From Saprospira grandis DSM 2844 (GTDB taxonomy: Bacteria; Bacteroidota; Bacteroidia; Chitinophagales; Saprospiraceae): a stretch of 64,000 nt of DNA. Shown one piece after another: positions 51,346-58,932 of the stretch. The notes under the pieces were generated by a model that was given only the letters and a program-made list of their open reading frames with translations, searched no databases and had not been told where the DNA came from. The first letter of the stretch is position 1; each line of letters starts with the position of its first letter. Position numbers and translations under genes: made by a program. The stretch is from assembly GCF_000275825.1 (NCBI RefSeq), contig NZ_JH719942.1:2706190-2770189 (forward strand), in the 5' to 3' direction.

Positions 51346-51819
51346 CTAGCGCTCAATCAATTCGGCGCTTAAAATAACATTGGCCATTTCTTTGGGCATA
51401 TCAATGTTGCCGGCTACGGCCATTTTCTGTTGGTATTGAATCTTAAACCATTTGCCTTTGAGCTCGGGGTTTCCGTCCCAGCCTTGGTTATCCATATTGG
51501 CCTGGCTTTCGGGGACTTCTTGGGCAAATTTATAGTTGGGGTCTTCATTGCCAAAAAACTCAAGGGTTTCGCCTTCGGTATTTTTAAAGATATAGACAGC
51601 GGCATCGCTAAGGAGCTCGAAAGTGACAAACTGAAACTCGCCTGTTTGCTTGGCCTCGGAACTGGTTTCGGGAGTGGTTTCTTCGGGAGTGGTTTCCTGG
51701 GCTGTTGTGCTACTGCTTTGGGGATTTTCTTCGATAGCGGGCTTGTTGTTGCCAGAGGTACAGGCTGTAAATAGGAGGGCGAATAGCGCTAGGCTTAAAA
51801 TAGATTTTTTCATTTTCAT
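51346..51819 (-). CDS. Small lipoprotein, duplicated with the gene at 52.3 kb
   Basis: This 157-residue protein has a lipobox LLFTAC (Cys20) and a Thr/Glu/Ser-rich tether (about residues 21-58). The mature part shares FVTFELLSDAAVYIFKNTEG, GNPELKGKWFKIQYQ and a C-terminal VILSAELI with its paralog (there FVDFSAAV, GDPKLKGKWFKIHYQ and CIVKAELI). The signal peptide and all upstream DNA are nearly identical to those of the paralog, while the mature parts differ, suggesting recent duplication followed by exchange or rapid change of the mature part. Function unknown. Confidence 0.8.
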   Translation of the reverse strand: MKMKKSILSLALFALLFTACTSGNNKPAIEENPQSSSTTAQETTPEETTPETSSEAKQTGEFQFVTFELLSDAAVYIFKNTEGETLEFFGNEDPNYKFAQEVPESQANMDNQGWDGNPELKGKWFKIQYQQKMAVAGNIDMPKEMANVILSAELIER

Positions 51820-51998
51820 GAGGATATTAAGTAGGTGAATAAAAAGACTTTAGCTGAATATAGCGTTTTTGGGAAAGCGTTAGGACTTTGGTCCAAAACA
51901 ACTGGGCGCAAATAGCTGGGCCGAAGGCCTTTGAAGGCCCAAAGGGCCTAGCTCGCATTGGCCTAGCGATGCGAAAGGGGGCGGCGAAGCCGCAGACC
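51757..51998 (-). repeat. 242-bp duplicated segment, left copy
   Basis: This segment covers the signal peptide codons, leader and part of a GC-rich element. It matches 52637-52878 with about four differences in 242 bases. Confidence 0.92.
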
Positions 51999-52163
51999 AG
52001 AACAAGCCCTTTAGGGCGCAGTTCAACGACCAAAGGGAGTAACCGAAGGTGCGTAGCACCGAAGCGCAGGGCCGAGCAGACCTGCGAGCTGTGACAACCA
52101 GCCCCTATAGGGGCGCCAGTTCGACGACCAAAGGGAGTAACCGTAGCGCCTGCCGAAGGCCCC
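51919..52163 (-). repeat. GC-rich modular hairpin element, copy 15
   Basis: Reverse long-type copy with CTAGCGATGCG, GGGCGGCGAAGCCGCAGACC, core GGGCCGAGCAGACCTGCGAG, two inserted GACCAAAGGGAGTAACCG segments and the end GAAGGCCCC followed by A. It occupies most of the gap 51820-52267. Confidence 0.88.
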
Positions 52164-52172
52164 AAAACATAG

Positions 52173-52214
52173 GCGAAAAAAATAGAATTAAAAGGTAGTT
52201 ATTCATTGCTGGGG
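52173..52214 (-). pseudogene. Stranded 5'-end fragment of the exported-protein gene
   Basis: These 42 bases are identical to 47945-47986, which spans the start codon and first codons of the gene at 47478-47978. No open frame continues from it, so it is a relic of duplication or deletion. It begins right after repeat copy 15. Confidence 0.75.
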
Positions 52215-52267
52215 TAGGTTAAATAATAGGCAAAAGCTATAGCTTGGCACTCTATATTGTAAAGTCT

Positions 52268-52699
52268 CTAGGGCTGGGGAAAGTCTGTTTTGATTGAATC
52301 TGCAATTAGTTCTGCTTTTACAATACAGTCTACTATCCCTTTGTTTTCAGCTGTGCAGCCTATGACCACCTCTTTGGGTTGATAATGAATCTTAAACCAT
52401 TTGCCTTTAAGCTTGGGATCGCCGCCAACATAATCACCGGCTATTTTTGCTTCTTCTTCAGAGAGCGTTATAAAAAAGGATGTTGTAGTATCGTTGTTAC
52501 AGTTAAAATATATGGTTGATCCAGCCGAATCTTTAAAGGTATAGCTGGGGCCAGGGCCAACAGCAGCGCTAAAGTCGACAAACTGAAGTGTTACAGTTTG
52601 GATCTCTGGGCTACTTGTTTTAGGATGAGAGGGGCGGGTACAGGCTGTAAATAGGAGGGCGAATAGCGCTAGGCTTAAAATAGATTTTTTCATTTTCAT
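52268..52699 (-). CDS. Small lipoprotein, paralog of the gene at 51.3 kb
   Basis: This 143-residue protein has the same signal peptide as its paralog (MKMKKSILSLALFALLFTAC) but a shorter tether. The mature domain keeps the LKGKWFKIHYQ segment (about residue 95) and the hydrophobic C-terminal strand CIVKAELI, and has three extra cysteines. The function is unknown. The identical promoter and signal regions mean the two genes should be expressed and exported alike. A leftover start fragment of another gene (52173-52214) lies downstream. Confidence 0.78.
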   Translation of the reverse strand: MKMKKSILSLALFALLFTACTRPSHPKTSSPEIQTVTLQFVDFSAAVGPGPSYTFKDSAGSTIYFNCNNDTTTSFFITLSEEEAKIAGDYVGGDPKLKGKWFKIHYQPKEVVIGCTAENKGIVDCIVKAELIADSIKTDFPQP

Positions 52700-52878
52700 G
52701 AGGATATTAAGTAGGTGAATAAAAAGACTGTAGTTTAATATAGCGTTTTGGGGAAAGCGTTAGGACTTTGGTCCAAAACAACTGGGCGCAAATAGCTGGG
52801 CCGAAGGCCTTTGAAGGCCCAAAGGGCCTAGCTCGCATTGGCCTAGCGATGCGAAAGGGGGCGGCGAAGCCGCAGACC
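52637..52878 (-). repeat. 242-bp duplicated segment, right copy
   Basis: This matches 51757-51998 and includes the signal-peptide codons and the beginning of repeat copy 16. Confidence 0.92.
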
Positions 52879-52959
52879 GAGGCCGTCAGGCCGCAGGGCC
52901 GAGCAGACCTGCGAGCCCTGAAGCGTAGCGCCGCAAGGCGAAGCCGCAGCGGAGGCCCC
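52800..52959 (-). repeat. GC-rich modular hairpin element, copy 16
   Basis: Reverse copy with CTAGCGATGCG, GGCGGCGAAGCCGC, AGACCGAGGCCGTCAGGCC, core GGGCCGAGCAGACCTGCGAG and the end GCGGAGGCCCC followed by seven A. The rest of the gap up to 53102 is AT-rich leader of the carboxylase gene. Confidence 0.9.
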
Positions 52960-53052
52960 AAAAAAAGAACTAAACAGAAGCGCTCTAGGCAGAAGCAGAA
53001 GATAAAAAGCAGCTTTCAAGCAGGAAGGCGATAATTTTTGAGCAAGTTCTTA

Positions 53053-53060
53053 TATATTTG
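53053..53060 (+). promoter_or_regulatory. Possible -7 box for the carboxylase gene
   Basis: TATATTTG matches TANNTTTG about 43 bases before the ATG. The -33 element is not at the ideal spacing. Confidence 0.5.
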
Positions 53061-53102
53061 CCCCAAAGAAGAACGAAATTGCGAACCAATAAACGATAGT
53101 CT

Positions 53103-54737
53103 ATGACCAAATTGGATTTAGCCTTTAATAAAAATGAGGACGATAATAAGTTAGAGGTCTCGCGAATGCGCCATTTGTTGGAGCGCATTTATGAGGGGGG
53201 AGGAAAAAAACGCATTGACAAATTGCATAGCAAAGGGAAATTGACCGCTAGAGAGCGCATCAGTTACCTGATTGATAAAGATAGTGAGTTTTTGGAGCTA
53301 GGCGCTTTTGCTGGCTTTGAGATGTATGAAGAACATGGGGGTTGCCCTGCTGGAGGCGTTGTTGGTGGAATTGGATATGTGAAAGGCCGCCAATGTGTAA
53401 TTGTGGCCAATGATGCGACTGTAAAAGCAGGCGCTTGGTTTCCGATTACGGGCAAGAAAAACCTTCGTTTTCAAGAAATCGCCATGGAAAACCGTCTACC
53501 GATTATCTATTTGGTAGATTCTGCGGGGGTATATTTGCCTATGCAAGACGAGATTTTCCCTGATAAGGAGCATTTTGGGCGTATTTTCCGCAACAATGCC
53601 GTGATGTCGAGCATGGGGATTCCTCAAATTGCGGCCATCATGGGCAGTTGTGTAGCTGGTGGGGCCTATTTGCCCATCATGTCGGATGAGGCCCTTATTG
53701 TAGATGGCACGGGTTCTATCTTCTTGGCGGGTCCTTATTTGGTCAAGGCCGCTATTGGCGAGCAGGTGGATAAAGAGACCTTGGGTGGGGCTACTACCCA
53801 ATGCGAAATTTCTGGGGTAACCGATTATAAGGTGCCCAACGACCATGTTTGTCTGGATACCATCAAGGACCTGATTGACAAGCAGGGTGCTTTTGATAAA
53901 GCGGGGTTCAACCGAGCCGAACCGGCTTCTCCGGCCAAAGATCCAGAAGATATTTACGGAATTTTCCCCTTCGATCGCAGTCGCCCTTATGATAGCCTAG
54001 AGCTGATTGAGCGTCTAGTTGACGACTCTAAACTAACGCAATATAAAGAGGGCTATGGCAAAACCATGATCTGCGCCTATGCTCGCATAGATGGTTGGGC
54101 TGTGGGCATTGTGGCCAACAACCGCCAAGTGGTAAAGAATGCCAAAGGAGAAGTGCAGTTTGGAGGCGTTATTTATTCTGATGGGGCCGATAAAGCGGCT
54201 CGTTTTATCATGAACTGTAACCAAAAGAAGATTCCATTGGTCTTTTTGCATGATGTGACGGGCTTTATGGTGGGTAAGCGCTCGGAGCATGGTGGAATTA
54301 TTAAGGATGGGGCCAAAATGGTTTCTGCCGTTTCTAATTCTACCGTGCCCAAGTTCTCTATTGTGATGGGGAACTCGAATGGGGCGGGCAATTACGCTAT
54401 GTGTGGCAAGGCCTATGATCCTCGTTTGATTGTGGCTTGGCCCAATGCCAAGATTTCGGTGATGGGCGGCTCGCAAGCGGCCAAAGTGCTGCTCCAAATC
54501 GAGAAGAGCTCATTGGCGGCCAAGGGCGAAGAGCTCAGCCAAGAGAAAGAGCAGGAGCTGCTCGAGAAAATTGAGGCCCGCTACGAAAAGCAGAGCTCGG
54601 CCTATTATGCTGCCTCTCGCCTTTGGGTAGATGCCATCATTGATCCCCTAGAAACTCGTCGTGTGATCTCGATGGGTATCGAGGCGGCGAACAATGCGCC
54701 AGTGGCTAAATTTAACCCCGGCATTATTCAGACATAA
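53103..54737 (+). CDS. Acyl-CoA carboxylase carboxyltransferase (beta) subunit
   Basis: This 544-residue biotin-dependent carboxyltransferase of the propionyl/methylcrotonyl-CoA carboxylase class moves CO2 from biotin to an acyl-CoA. Typical blocks are KLTARERISYLID (about residues 47-59), GGVVGGIGYVKGR, the N-crotonase oxyanion region MGSCVAGGAYLPIMSDEALIV (about 180-200), GATTQCEISGVTDY, and in the second half MVGKRSEHGGIIKDGAKM and the C-crotonase GNSNGAGNYAMCGKAYDPR (about 422-440). The GRIFRNNAVMSSMGIPQ stretch favours the methylcrotonyl-type branch. The partner biotin carboxylase is not in the window; a carrier protein is encoded at 1.3 kb. Confidence 0.92.
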   Translation: MTKLDLAFNKNEDDNKLEVSRMRHLLERIYEGGGKKRIDKLHSKGKLTARERISYLIDKDSEFLELGAFAGFEMYEEHGGCPAGGVVGGIGYVKGRQCVIVANDATVKAGAWFPITGKKNLRFQEIAMENRLPIIYLVDSAGVYLPMQDEIFPDKEHFGRIFRNNAVMSSMGIPQIAAIMGSCVAGGAYLPIMSDEALIVDGTGSIFLAGPYLVKAAIGEQVDKETLGGATTQCEISGVTDYKVPNDHVCLDTIKDLIDKQGAFDKAGFNRAEPASPAKDPEDIYGIFPFDRSRPYDSLELIERLVDDSKLTQYKEGYGKTMICAYARIDGWAVGIVANNRQVVKNAKGEVQFGGVIYSDGADKAARFIMNCNQKKIPLVFLHDVTGFMVGKRSEHGGIIKDGAKMVSAVSNSTVPKFSIVMGNSNGAGNYAMCGKAYDPRLIVAWPNAKISVMGGSQAAKVLLQIEKSSLAAKGEELSQEKEQELLEKIEARYEKQSSAYYAASRLWVDAIIDPLETRRVISMGIEAANNAPVAKFNPGIIQT

Positions 54738-54764
54738 TCCTTAGCTTAATATAGGAAATCATTA

Positions 54765-54803
54765 AATTTGCTGGCTCTCGACAAGAGAGTCAGCAAATTT
54801 TTT
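54765..54803 (+). terminator. Intrinsic terminator of the carboxylase gene
   Basis: A 13-bp stem (TTTGCTGGCTCTC with its complement, one G-T) has a 5-nt loop and six T. Its position argues that the next gene starts at ATG 54840 rather than at TTG 54768. Confidence 0.88.
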
Positions 54804-54839
54804 ACATACAATACACCTCCTTCAATCGAACAAAGCAAT

Positions 54840-55718
54840 ATGGGCACCGCCAAAACACCCTCTTTTTTTAGTCGTCTGTTTCTCAATGATCGCAACATTT
54901 TGGCCCTGATTAGTCTCAATGCGGTGATTATCTTTTTTCAGGGGTTTCCCGATACGGGCTATGAGCAGCTTTTTACCTATTTGGACGACCTGCTCACGGT
55001 TCTTTTTCTGACCGAGCTGTTTGTTAAGGCTAGGCATTATGGGCTGCAGGAGTATTTGCGTTCGCATTGGAACCGCTTTGATCTTACGCTGATTTTGCTC
55101 TCTTTGCCCTCCTTATTGGTCCATATTATTCCGGAGCTAACGGATTATGTGAATGTGAGCTTTTTGATGGTGCTGCGGGTGTTGCGGGTCTTTAAATTTT
55201 TCCGATTTATTCAGTTTTTTCCACAGGTGGAGCATATTTTCCGCTCGATTAGCGAGGCCCTAAAGGCTTCTTTTATGGTCTTGGTCGGCTTTTTTGTTTT
55301 GGTCTTTATTATGGCCATTATTTCCACTTTTTTCTTCCAAGAGGCGGCGCCCAATATGTTCGGCAATCCGCTCAAGGCCTATTATGTTATCTTCCAGGTC
55401 TTCACGGTAGAGGGCTGGAACGGGGTAACCGATGCTTTGGTAGAGGAGGCCCAATTTTCGCCAGTGGCCGAGTTTTTTACCAAGGCCTATTTTATTTTCA
55501 TGCTCATTATGGGGGGTGTTTTTGGACTCTCTATCGTCAATTCGATCTTTGTCGATGCCATGGTCAGTGACCATGATGAAACCGAGCAGCAATTTGAAGA
55601 TGTGGAGCAGGAACTGAAAAAAATGCACAGTAAAATGGATCGCCTACTGGCCCTTTTAGAGGCCAAGGGTGTTTTGCCAGAAGAGCTAGAGGATATAGAT
55701 GAGGAGCAAAAGGATTAA
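54840..55718 (+). CDS. Voltage-gated sodium channel-like ion transporter
   Basis: This 292-residue protein has six membrane helices (S1-S6, about residues 20-245). The S4 voltage sensor is visible as RVLRVFKFFRFIQFF (about 110-124), with positive residues at regular spacing, and the pore selectivity segment is TVEGWNGVTDAL (about 187-198), corresponding to the TLESW of NaChBac-type channels. A C-terminal coiled coil (about 255-285, EQQFEDVEQELKKMHSKMDRL) probably tetramerises the channel. It stands alone after a terminator. Ion preference is inferred from the family; the Gly in EGW differs from the usual Ser. Confidence 0.9.
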   Translation: MGTAKTPSFFSRLFLNDRNILALISLNAVIIFFQGFPDTGYEQLFTYLDDLLTVLFLTELFVKARHYGLQEYLRSHWNRFDLTLILLSLPSLLVHIIPELTDYVNVSFLMVLRVLRVFKFFRFIQFFPQVEHIFRSISEALKASFMVLVGFFVLVFIMAIISTFFFQEAAPNMFGNPLKAYYVIFQVFTVEGWNGVTDALVEEAQFSPVAEFFTKAYFIFMLIMGGVFGLSIVNSIFVDAMVSDHDETEQQFEDVEQELKKMHSKMDRLLALLEAKGVLPEELEDIDEEQKD

Positions 55719-55735
55719 GTATTTTTTTGTTTTTT

Positions 55736-55997
55736 TGGGGCGTTACTCCTTACAGTCGTCGAACTGCGAACTAAAGTCCTTGTTGTCGCCTCCCTTCGGT
55801 CGTCGGCGCTACGTTTACTCCCTTTGGTCGTCGAACTGGCGCCCCTTTGGGGCTGGTTGTCGGGGCTCGCAGATGTTTTGGGGCCTCCGCCTCCCTTCGG
55901 TCGTCGGCGCTACGTTTTGGGGCTCGCAGGTCTGCTCGGCCCTTCAGCGCTGCGCGCTTTGGTCTGGCCTTCGGCCCCCCCTACACATCGCTAGGCC
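55736..55997 (+). repeat. GC-rich modular hairpin element, copy 17 (composite)
   Basis: Forward copy following seven T. It looks like one element inserted in another: an incomplete first part (GGGGCGTTACTCC, CGTCGAACTGGCGCCCC, GGGGCTCGCAGATG) is followed by a complete element beginning GGGGCCTCCGCC with core CTCGCAGGTCTGCTCGG and the end CACATCGCTAGGCC. It also holds GGACTAAAGTCC-like arms of the hairpin clusters (GAACTAAAGTCC). Confidence 0.85.
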
Positions 55998-56171
55998 AGG
56001 GCCACTTCCTTTTTTGCGTTTAGGCGGCAGAAAAAGAGAGAGATGTCACATTTCTTCTAAAAAACTGTAACTTTTTTGCCCTTTAGGCCTTATAGTAGTA
56101 ATTGAGTTAGATGACCAAAGAAAAACACCGAATAAACGGCCCAATTCAAAGGCACAAAAACCAACTATATC

Positions 56172-56201
56172 AGGAAAGCTTTAGGGAGCTTTCCTTTTTT
56201 T
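56172..56201 (+). terminator. Orphan intrinsic terminator before mtaB
   Basis: A 9-bp stem (AGGAAAGCT with its complement) has a 6-nt loop and seven T. No CDS ends upstream, and the stretch 56000-56170 is AT-rich; a small RNA may lie there. Confidence 0.75.
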
Positions 56202-56344
56202 ATGTCTAGCTTTGTGGGGAGAGAATAGAAGGCTTGGCCGTTTTGCTCTACTTATGTATCTTTGCGCTTGGCTTATTCATTATGGAAGCAGCCCAAGAGG
56301 CTTGGCCTTTTGATTTATTTGGATGACAATAAAACATTTGCAGT

Positions 56345-57694
56345 TTGGCAACTCCAAGAACTGTAGCCTTTTATACCTTAGGCTGCAAACTCAACTACTC
56401 TGAAACATCTAGCATTGGCCGTCTTTTTGAAGAGGCGGGTTATGGCGAAGTCCCTTTTAATGAGGGGGCTGATATTTATGTCATCAACACCTGTTCGGTG
56501 ACCGACTTTGCCGATAAAAAGTGTCGGAAGGTGGTGCGTTCTGCTTTGCGCAAGGCGCCGCATGCCTTTGTGGTGGTGATTGGTTGTTATGCGCAGCTCA
56601 AGCCGCAGGAGATTGCCGATATTCCGGGGGTGGATTTGGTCCTTGGGGCTGCCCAAAAGTTTCGGATTCTCGATTATGTGAATGATTTGACGAAGGCGCC
56701 AGAAAAAGGGATGGTTTATGCGGGAGAAGTGCAGGAAGCCAATGAATTTATAGATTCATTTTCTTTTGGTGATCGTACTCGTTCTTTCTTGAAGGTGCAG
56801 GATGGTTGTAATTATAAATGTTCCTTTTGTACGATTCCGCAGGCTAGAGGAAAGAGCCGCAGTGATACGGTAGCGCAGGCGGTGGCCAATGCGCATAAAA
56901 TTGCCGAGATGGGCATTAAGGAAATTGTGCTGACGGGGGTCAATTTAGGGGATTTTGGCAATGGCACCGAGGTTATTGAGGGGATGAAGCCTAAAAAAGA
57001 GGCTTTATTTATTGATTTGATCAAGGAATTGGAGCAAGTAGAGGGGATTGATCGTTTTCGGATATCTTCTATAGAGCCTAATCTTTTGACCGAAGAGATT
57101 ATTGATTTTGTGGCTCAATCTAAGCGGTTTTTGCCTCATTTTCATGTACCCTTACAATCGGGAAATAACAAGCAGCTCAAGGCGATGCGTCGCCGTTACA
57201 AAAGAGAATTGTATGCGCAGCGAGTGGCTTGGATTCGGGAGAAAATGCCTCAGGCTTGTATTGGGGTAGATGTCATTGTGGGTTTTCCGGGAGAGACGGA
57301 TGAGGATTTTAAGGAGACCTATGAATTTATTCGGAGTTTGCCTGTTTCTTATTTGCATGTCTTCACCTATTCGGAGCGGGCCAACACGCTTGCGGCGGAG
57401 ATGCAGGGCAAAGTGCCGATGCATATACGGAGAGAGCGCAACGAGATGCTTCGGATTTTGTCGGAGAAAAAGAAGTTGGCCTTTTATCAGCAGCAATTGG
57501 GGCGGGAAGAGTTGGTTTTATTGGAGGCCAAGGAGCAAGAGGGAAAAATGTTTGGATTTACCCGCAACTACGTCAAAGTGGCCTTGCCTTATAAAGAAGA
57601 GTGGATTAACAGTTTGCAGCCGATTAGATTGAAGAAAGAGGAATACCTAGCAAATGAATTGCTGGTAGAGGCGGAACTGCTTCCGGCCTTATAA
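56345..57694 (+). CDS. mtaB: tRNA t6A37 C2-methylthiotransferase (MtaB family)
   Basis: This 449-residue radical SAM enzyme adds a methylthio group to t6A37 of tRNAs reading ANN codons. The N-terminal UPF0004 domain has three conserved cysteines (TLGCKLNYSE, INTCSVTDFADKKCRK, VIGCYAQLKPQE) for one 4Fe-4S cluster; the radical SAM motif CNYKCSFCTIPQARGKSRS (Cys at about 154, 158, 161) holds the second; a C-terminal TRAM domain (about 380-445) binds tRNA. TTG at 56345 is the most likely start since an in-frame TAA lies five codons upstream. MiaB or RimO are less likely because of the GCKLNYSET and DFADKKCRK forms. Confidence 0.92.
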   Translation: MATPRTVAFYTLGCKLNYSETSSIGRLFEEAGYGEVPFNEGADIYVINTCSVTDFADKKCRKVVRSALRKAPHAFVVVIGCYAQLKPQEIADIPGVDLVLGAAQKFRILDYVNDLTKAPEKGMVYAGEVQEANEFIDSFSFGDRTRSFLKVQDGCNYKCSFCTIPQARGKSRSDTVAQAVANAHKIAEMGIKEIVLTGVNLGDFGNGTEVIEGMKPKKEALFIDLIKELEQVEGIDRFRISSIEPNLLTEEIIDFVAQSKRFLPHFHVPLQSGNNKQLKAMRRRYKRELYAQRVAWIREKMPQACIGVDVIVGFPGETDEDFKETYEFIRSLPVSYLHVFTYSERANTLAAEMQGKVPMHIRRERNEMLRILSEKKKLAFYQQQLGREELVLLEAKEQEGKMFGFTRNYVKVALPYKEEWINSLQPIRLKKEEYLANELLVEAELLPAL

Positions 57695-57712
57695 ATTTGG
57701 GTACATATTGTT

Positions 57713-57752
57713 AAATGGCTAGCCGTAAATTACGGCTAGCCATTTTTTTTTC
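57713..57752 (+). terminator. Intrinsic terminator of mtaB
   Basis: A 15-bp perfect stem (AATGGCTAGCCGTAA with its complement) has a very short loop and eight T. Confidence 0.9.
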
Positions 57753-57774
57753 TGAGGGTCAATTTTGGATGGGA

Positions 57775-57908
57775 CAGGCCCGAAGGGCCGCAGGCTGAGC
57801 TGCCCGGCGGGTGGCCCGCAGGGCCAGACCGAAGTGCGCAGCACTGAAGGGCCGAGCAGACTTGCGAGCCCAGAGGGGAGCGACCCGCCCGCAGGGCGGG
57901 GCAGCCCC
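57775..57908 (-). repeat. GC-rich modular hairpin element, copy 18
   Basis: Reverse copy: GGCCCGAAGGGCC, CTGAGCTGCC, GGTGGCCCGCAGGGCC, AGACCGAAGTGCGCAGCACT, the core GGGCCGAGCAGACTTGCGAG and the end GGGCGGGGCAGCCCC followed by A. Confidence 0.88.
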
Positions 57909-58075
57909 AAATCAAAAAGAAAAACAGCAGCAGAATAGCATAACTTTTGGGTTTCTTGGCTCGATAGAGAAAATAACTGGCCATCTTATTGTGCCTAAAA
58001 GGAGGCAAAGACATTTATTTTACGTTAGTCTTAGAGGAACAAGAAGGTAAATAAATTATTAACAACTAGAGTAAT

Positions 58076-58798
58076 ATGTATAAATATATATTGATATTTT
58101 GTTTGCTGCTCCCTTTTTACTTGGGGGCACAGAGCGACAGTAGTCGATTGGTTTTGAGGAGTGAATACAGTTTAGTTTCTGTAAAGGGGGGCGACAGTTT
58201 ATTTTTGCGTCAGATGTACAATTCGGACACCTTAGTGGAAGCGGTTTACATACAGGGCGGGAAGATTATTGGGCAGTACAAAAGCTACCACAGTGATGGG
58301 AGCAGGAAGCGGATTGGGACCTATGACCGTTATGGGCGGGCGACGGGGGAGTGGAAGAGTTGGCATATTGGGGGAAATATGTCGAGTGAGTTAAACTATA
58401 AAGATGGGGGTTTGAATGGGGCGGCCAAATTTTACTATTCCTCGGGGCGTTTGCGAGAGGAGGGGCGTTTTATGAGTCGGAAGACCCAGATGATTATATC
58501 GGGGCAGATTGTGGAGCAGCAGTTAGAGGCAAGGATAGGGGAGTGGAAGAGTTATCATTTGAATGGGAAGCTTAAGAGCAAGGGGGATTATTGGTGGCCG
58601 GGGATCAAGGACCGCAGTTATGAAGACTATTGGGAAGAGCAGGGGAGTATGGAAAGCGGGGAATTTATACAGGCTTGGGAGGGGGATTTGCGGCATGGCG
58701 AGTGGAAATTTTATAGTGAGTTGGGCATTTTGGAGAAGGTAGAATACTACCATAAGGGGGAATTGACGGAGCGGAACATGGGGCGGGGGAGCCGTTAG
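58076..58798 (+). CDS. Exported protein with MORN-variant repeats
   Basis: This 240-residue protein has a signal peptide (MYKYILIFCLLLPFYLGAQ) and then repeats of the form xYHxxGxxxxxGxY with GEWKSY or GEWKSW units: YKSYHSDGSRKRIGTYDRYG, GEWKSWHIGGNMSSELNY, FYYSSGRLREEGRF, GEWKSYHLNGKLKSKGDYW, GEWKFYSELGILEKVEYY. These match the MORN-variant repeat family, common in secreted Bacteroidota proteins, and form an extended beta sheet. The partner and activity are unknown. The start ATG is about 160 bases behind repeat copy 18, and the gene appears to be transcribed alone. Confidence 0.85.
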   Translation: MYKYILIFCLLLPFYLGAQSDSSRLVLRSEYSLVSVKGGDSLFLRQMYNSDTLVEAVYIQGGKIIGQYKSYHSDGSRKRIGTYDRYGRATGEWKSWHIGGNMSSELNYKDGGLNGAAKFYYSSGRLREEGRFMSRKTQMIISGQIVEQQLEARIGEWKSYHLNGKLKSKGDYWWPGIKDRSYEDYWEEQGSMESGEFIQAWEGDLRHGEWKFYSELGILEKVEYYHKGELTERNMGRGSR

Positions 58799-58932
58799 GG
58801 CTAGGGCTTGAGGTTTTGCGCTATTGTTTTTTGGAAGGGTTCATTGAATAAGGCAAAAAAAATAGTTAGCTTTAAGAGCTTAAACAGAAAGCGCTTGGCT
58901 TTACTGTCTATTGTATTACAAATATCCCCCTC

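Noticed and set aside
54768-54839. Upstream TTG start of the ion channel
   Set aside because: It lies within the terminator of the preceding gene, and the added residues are not channel-like.
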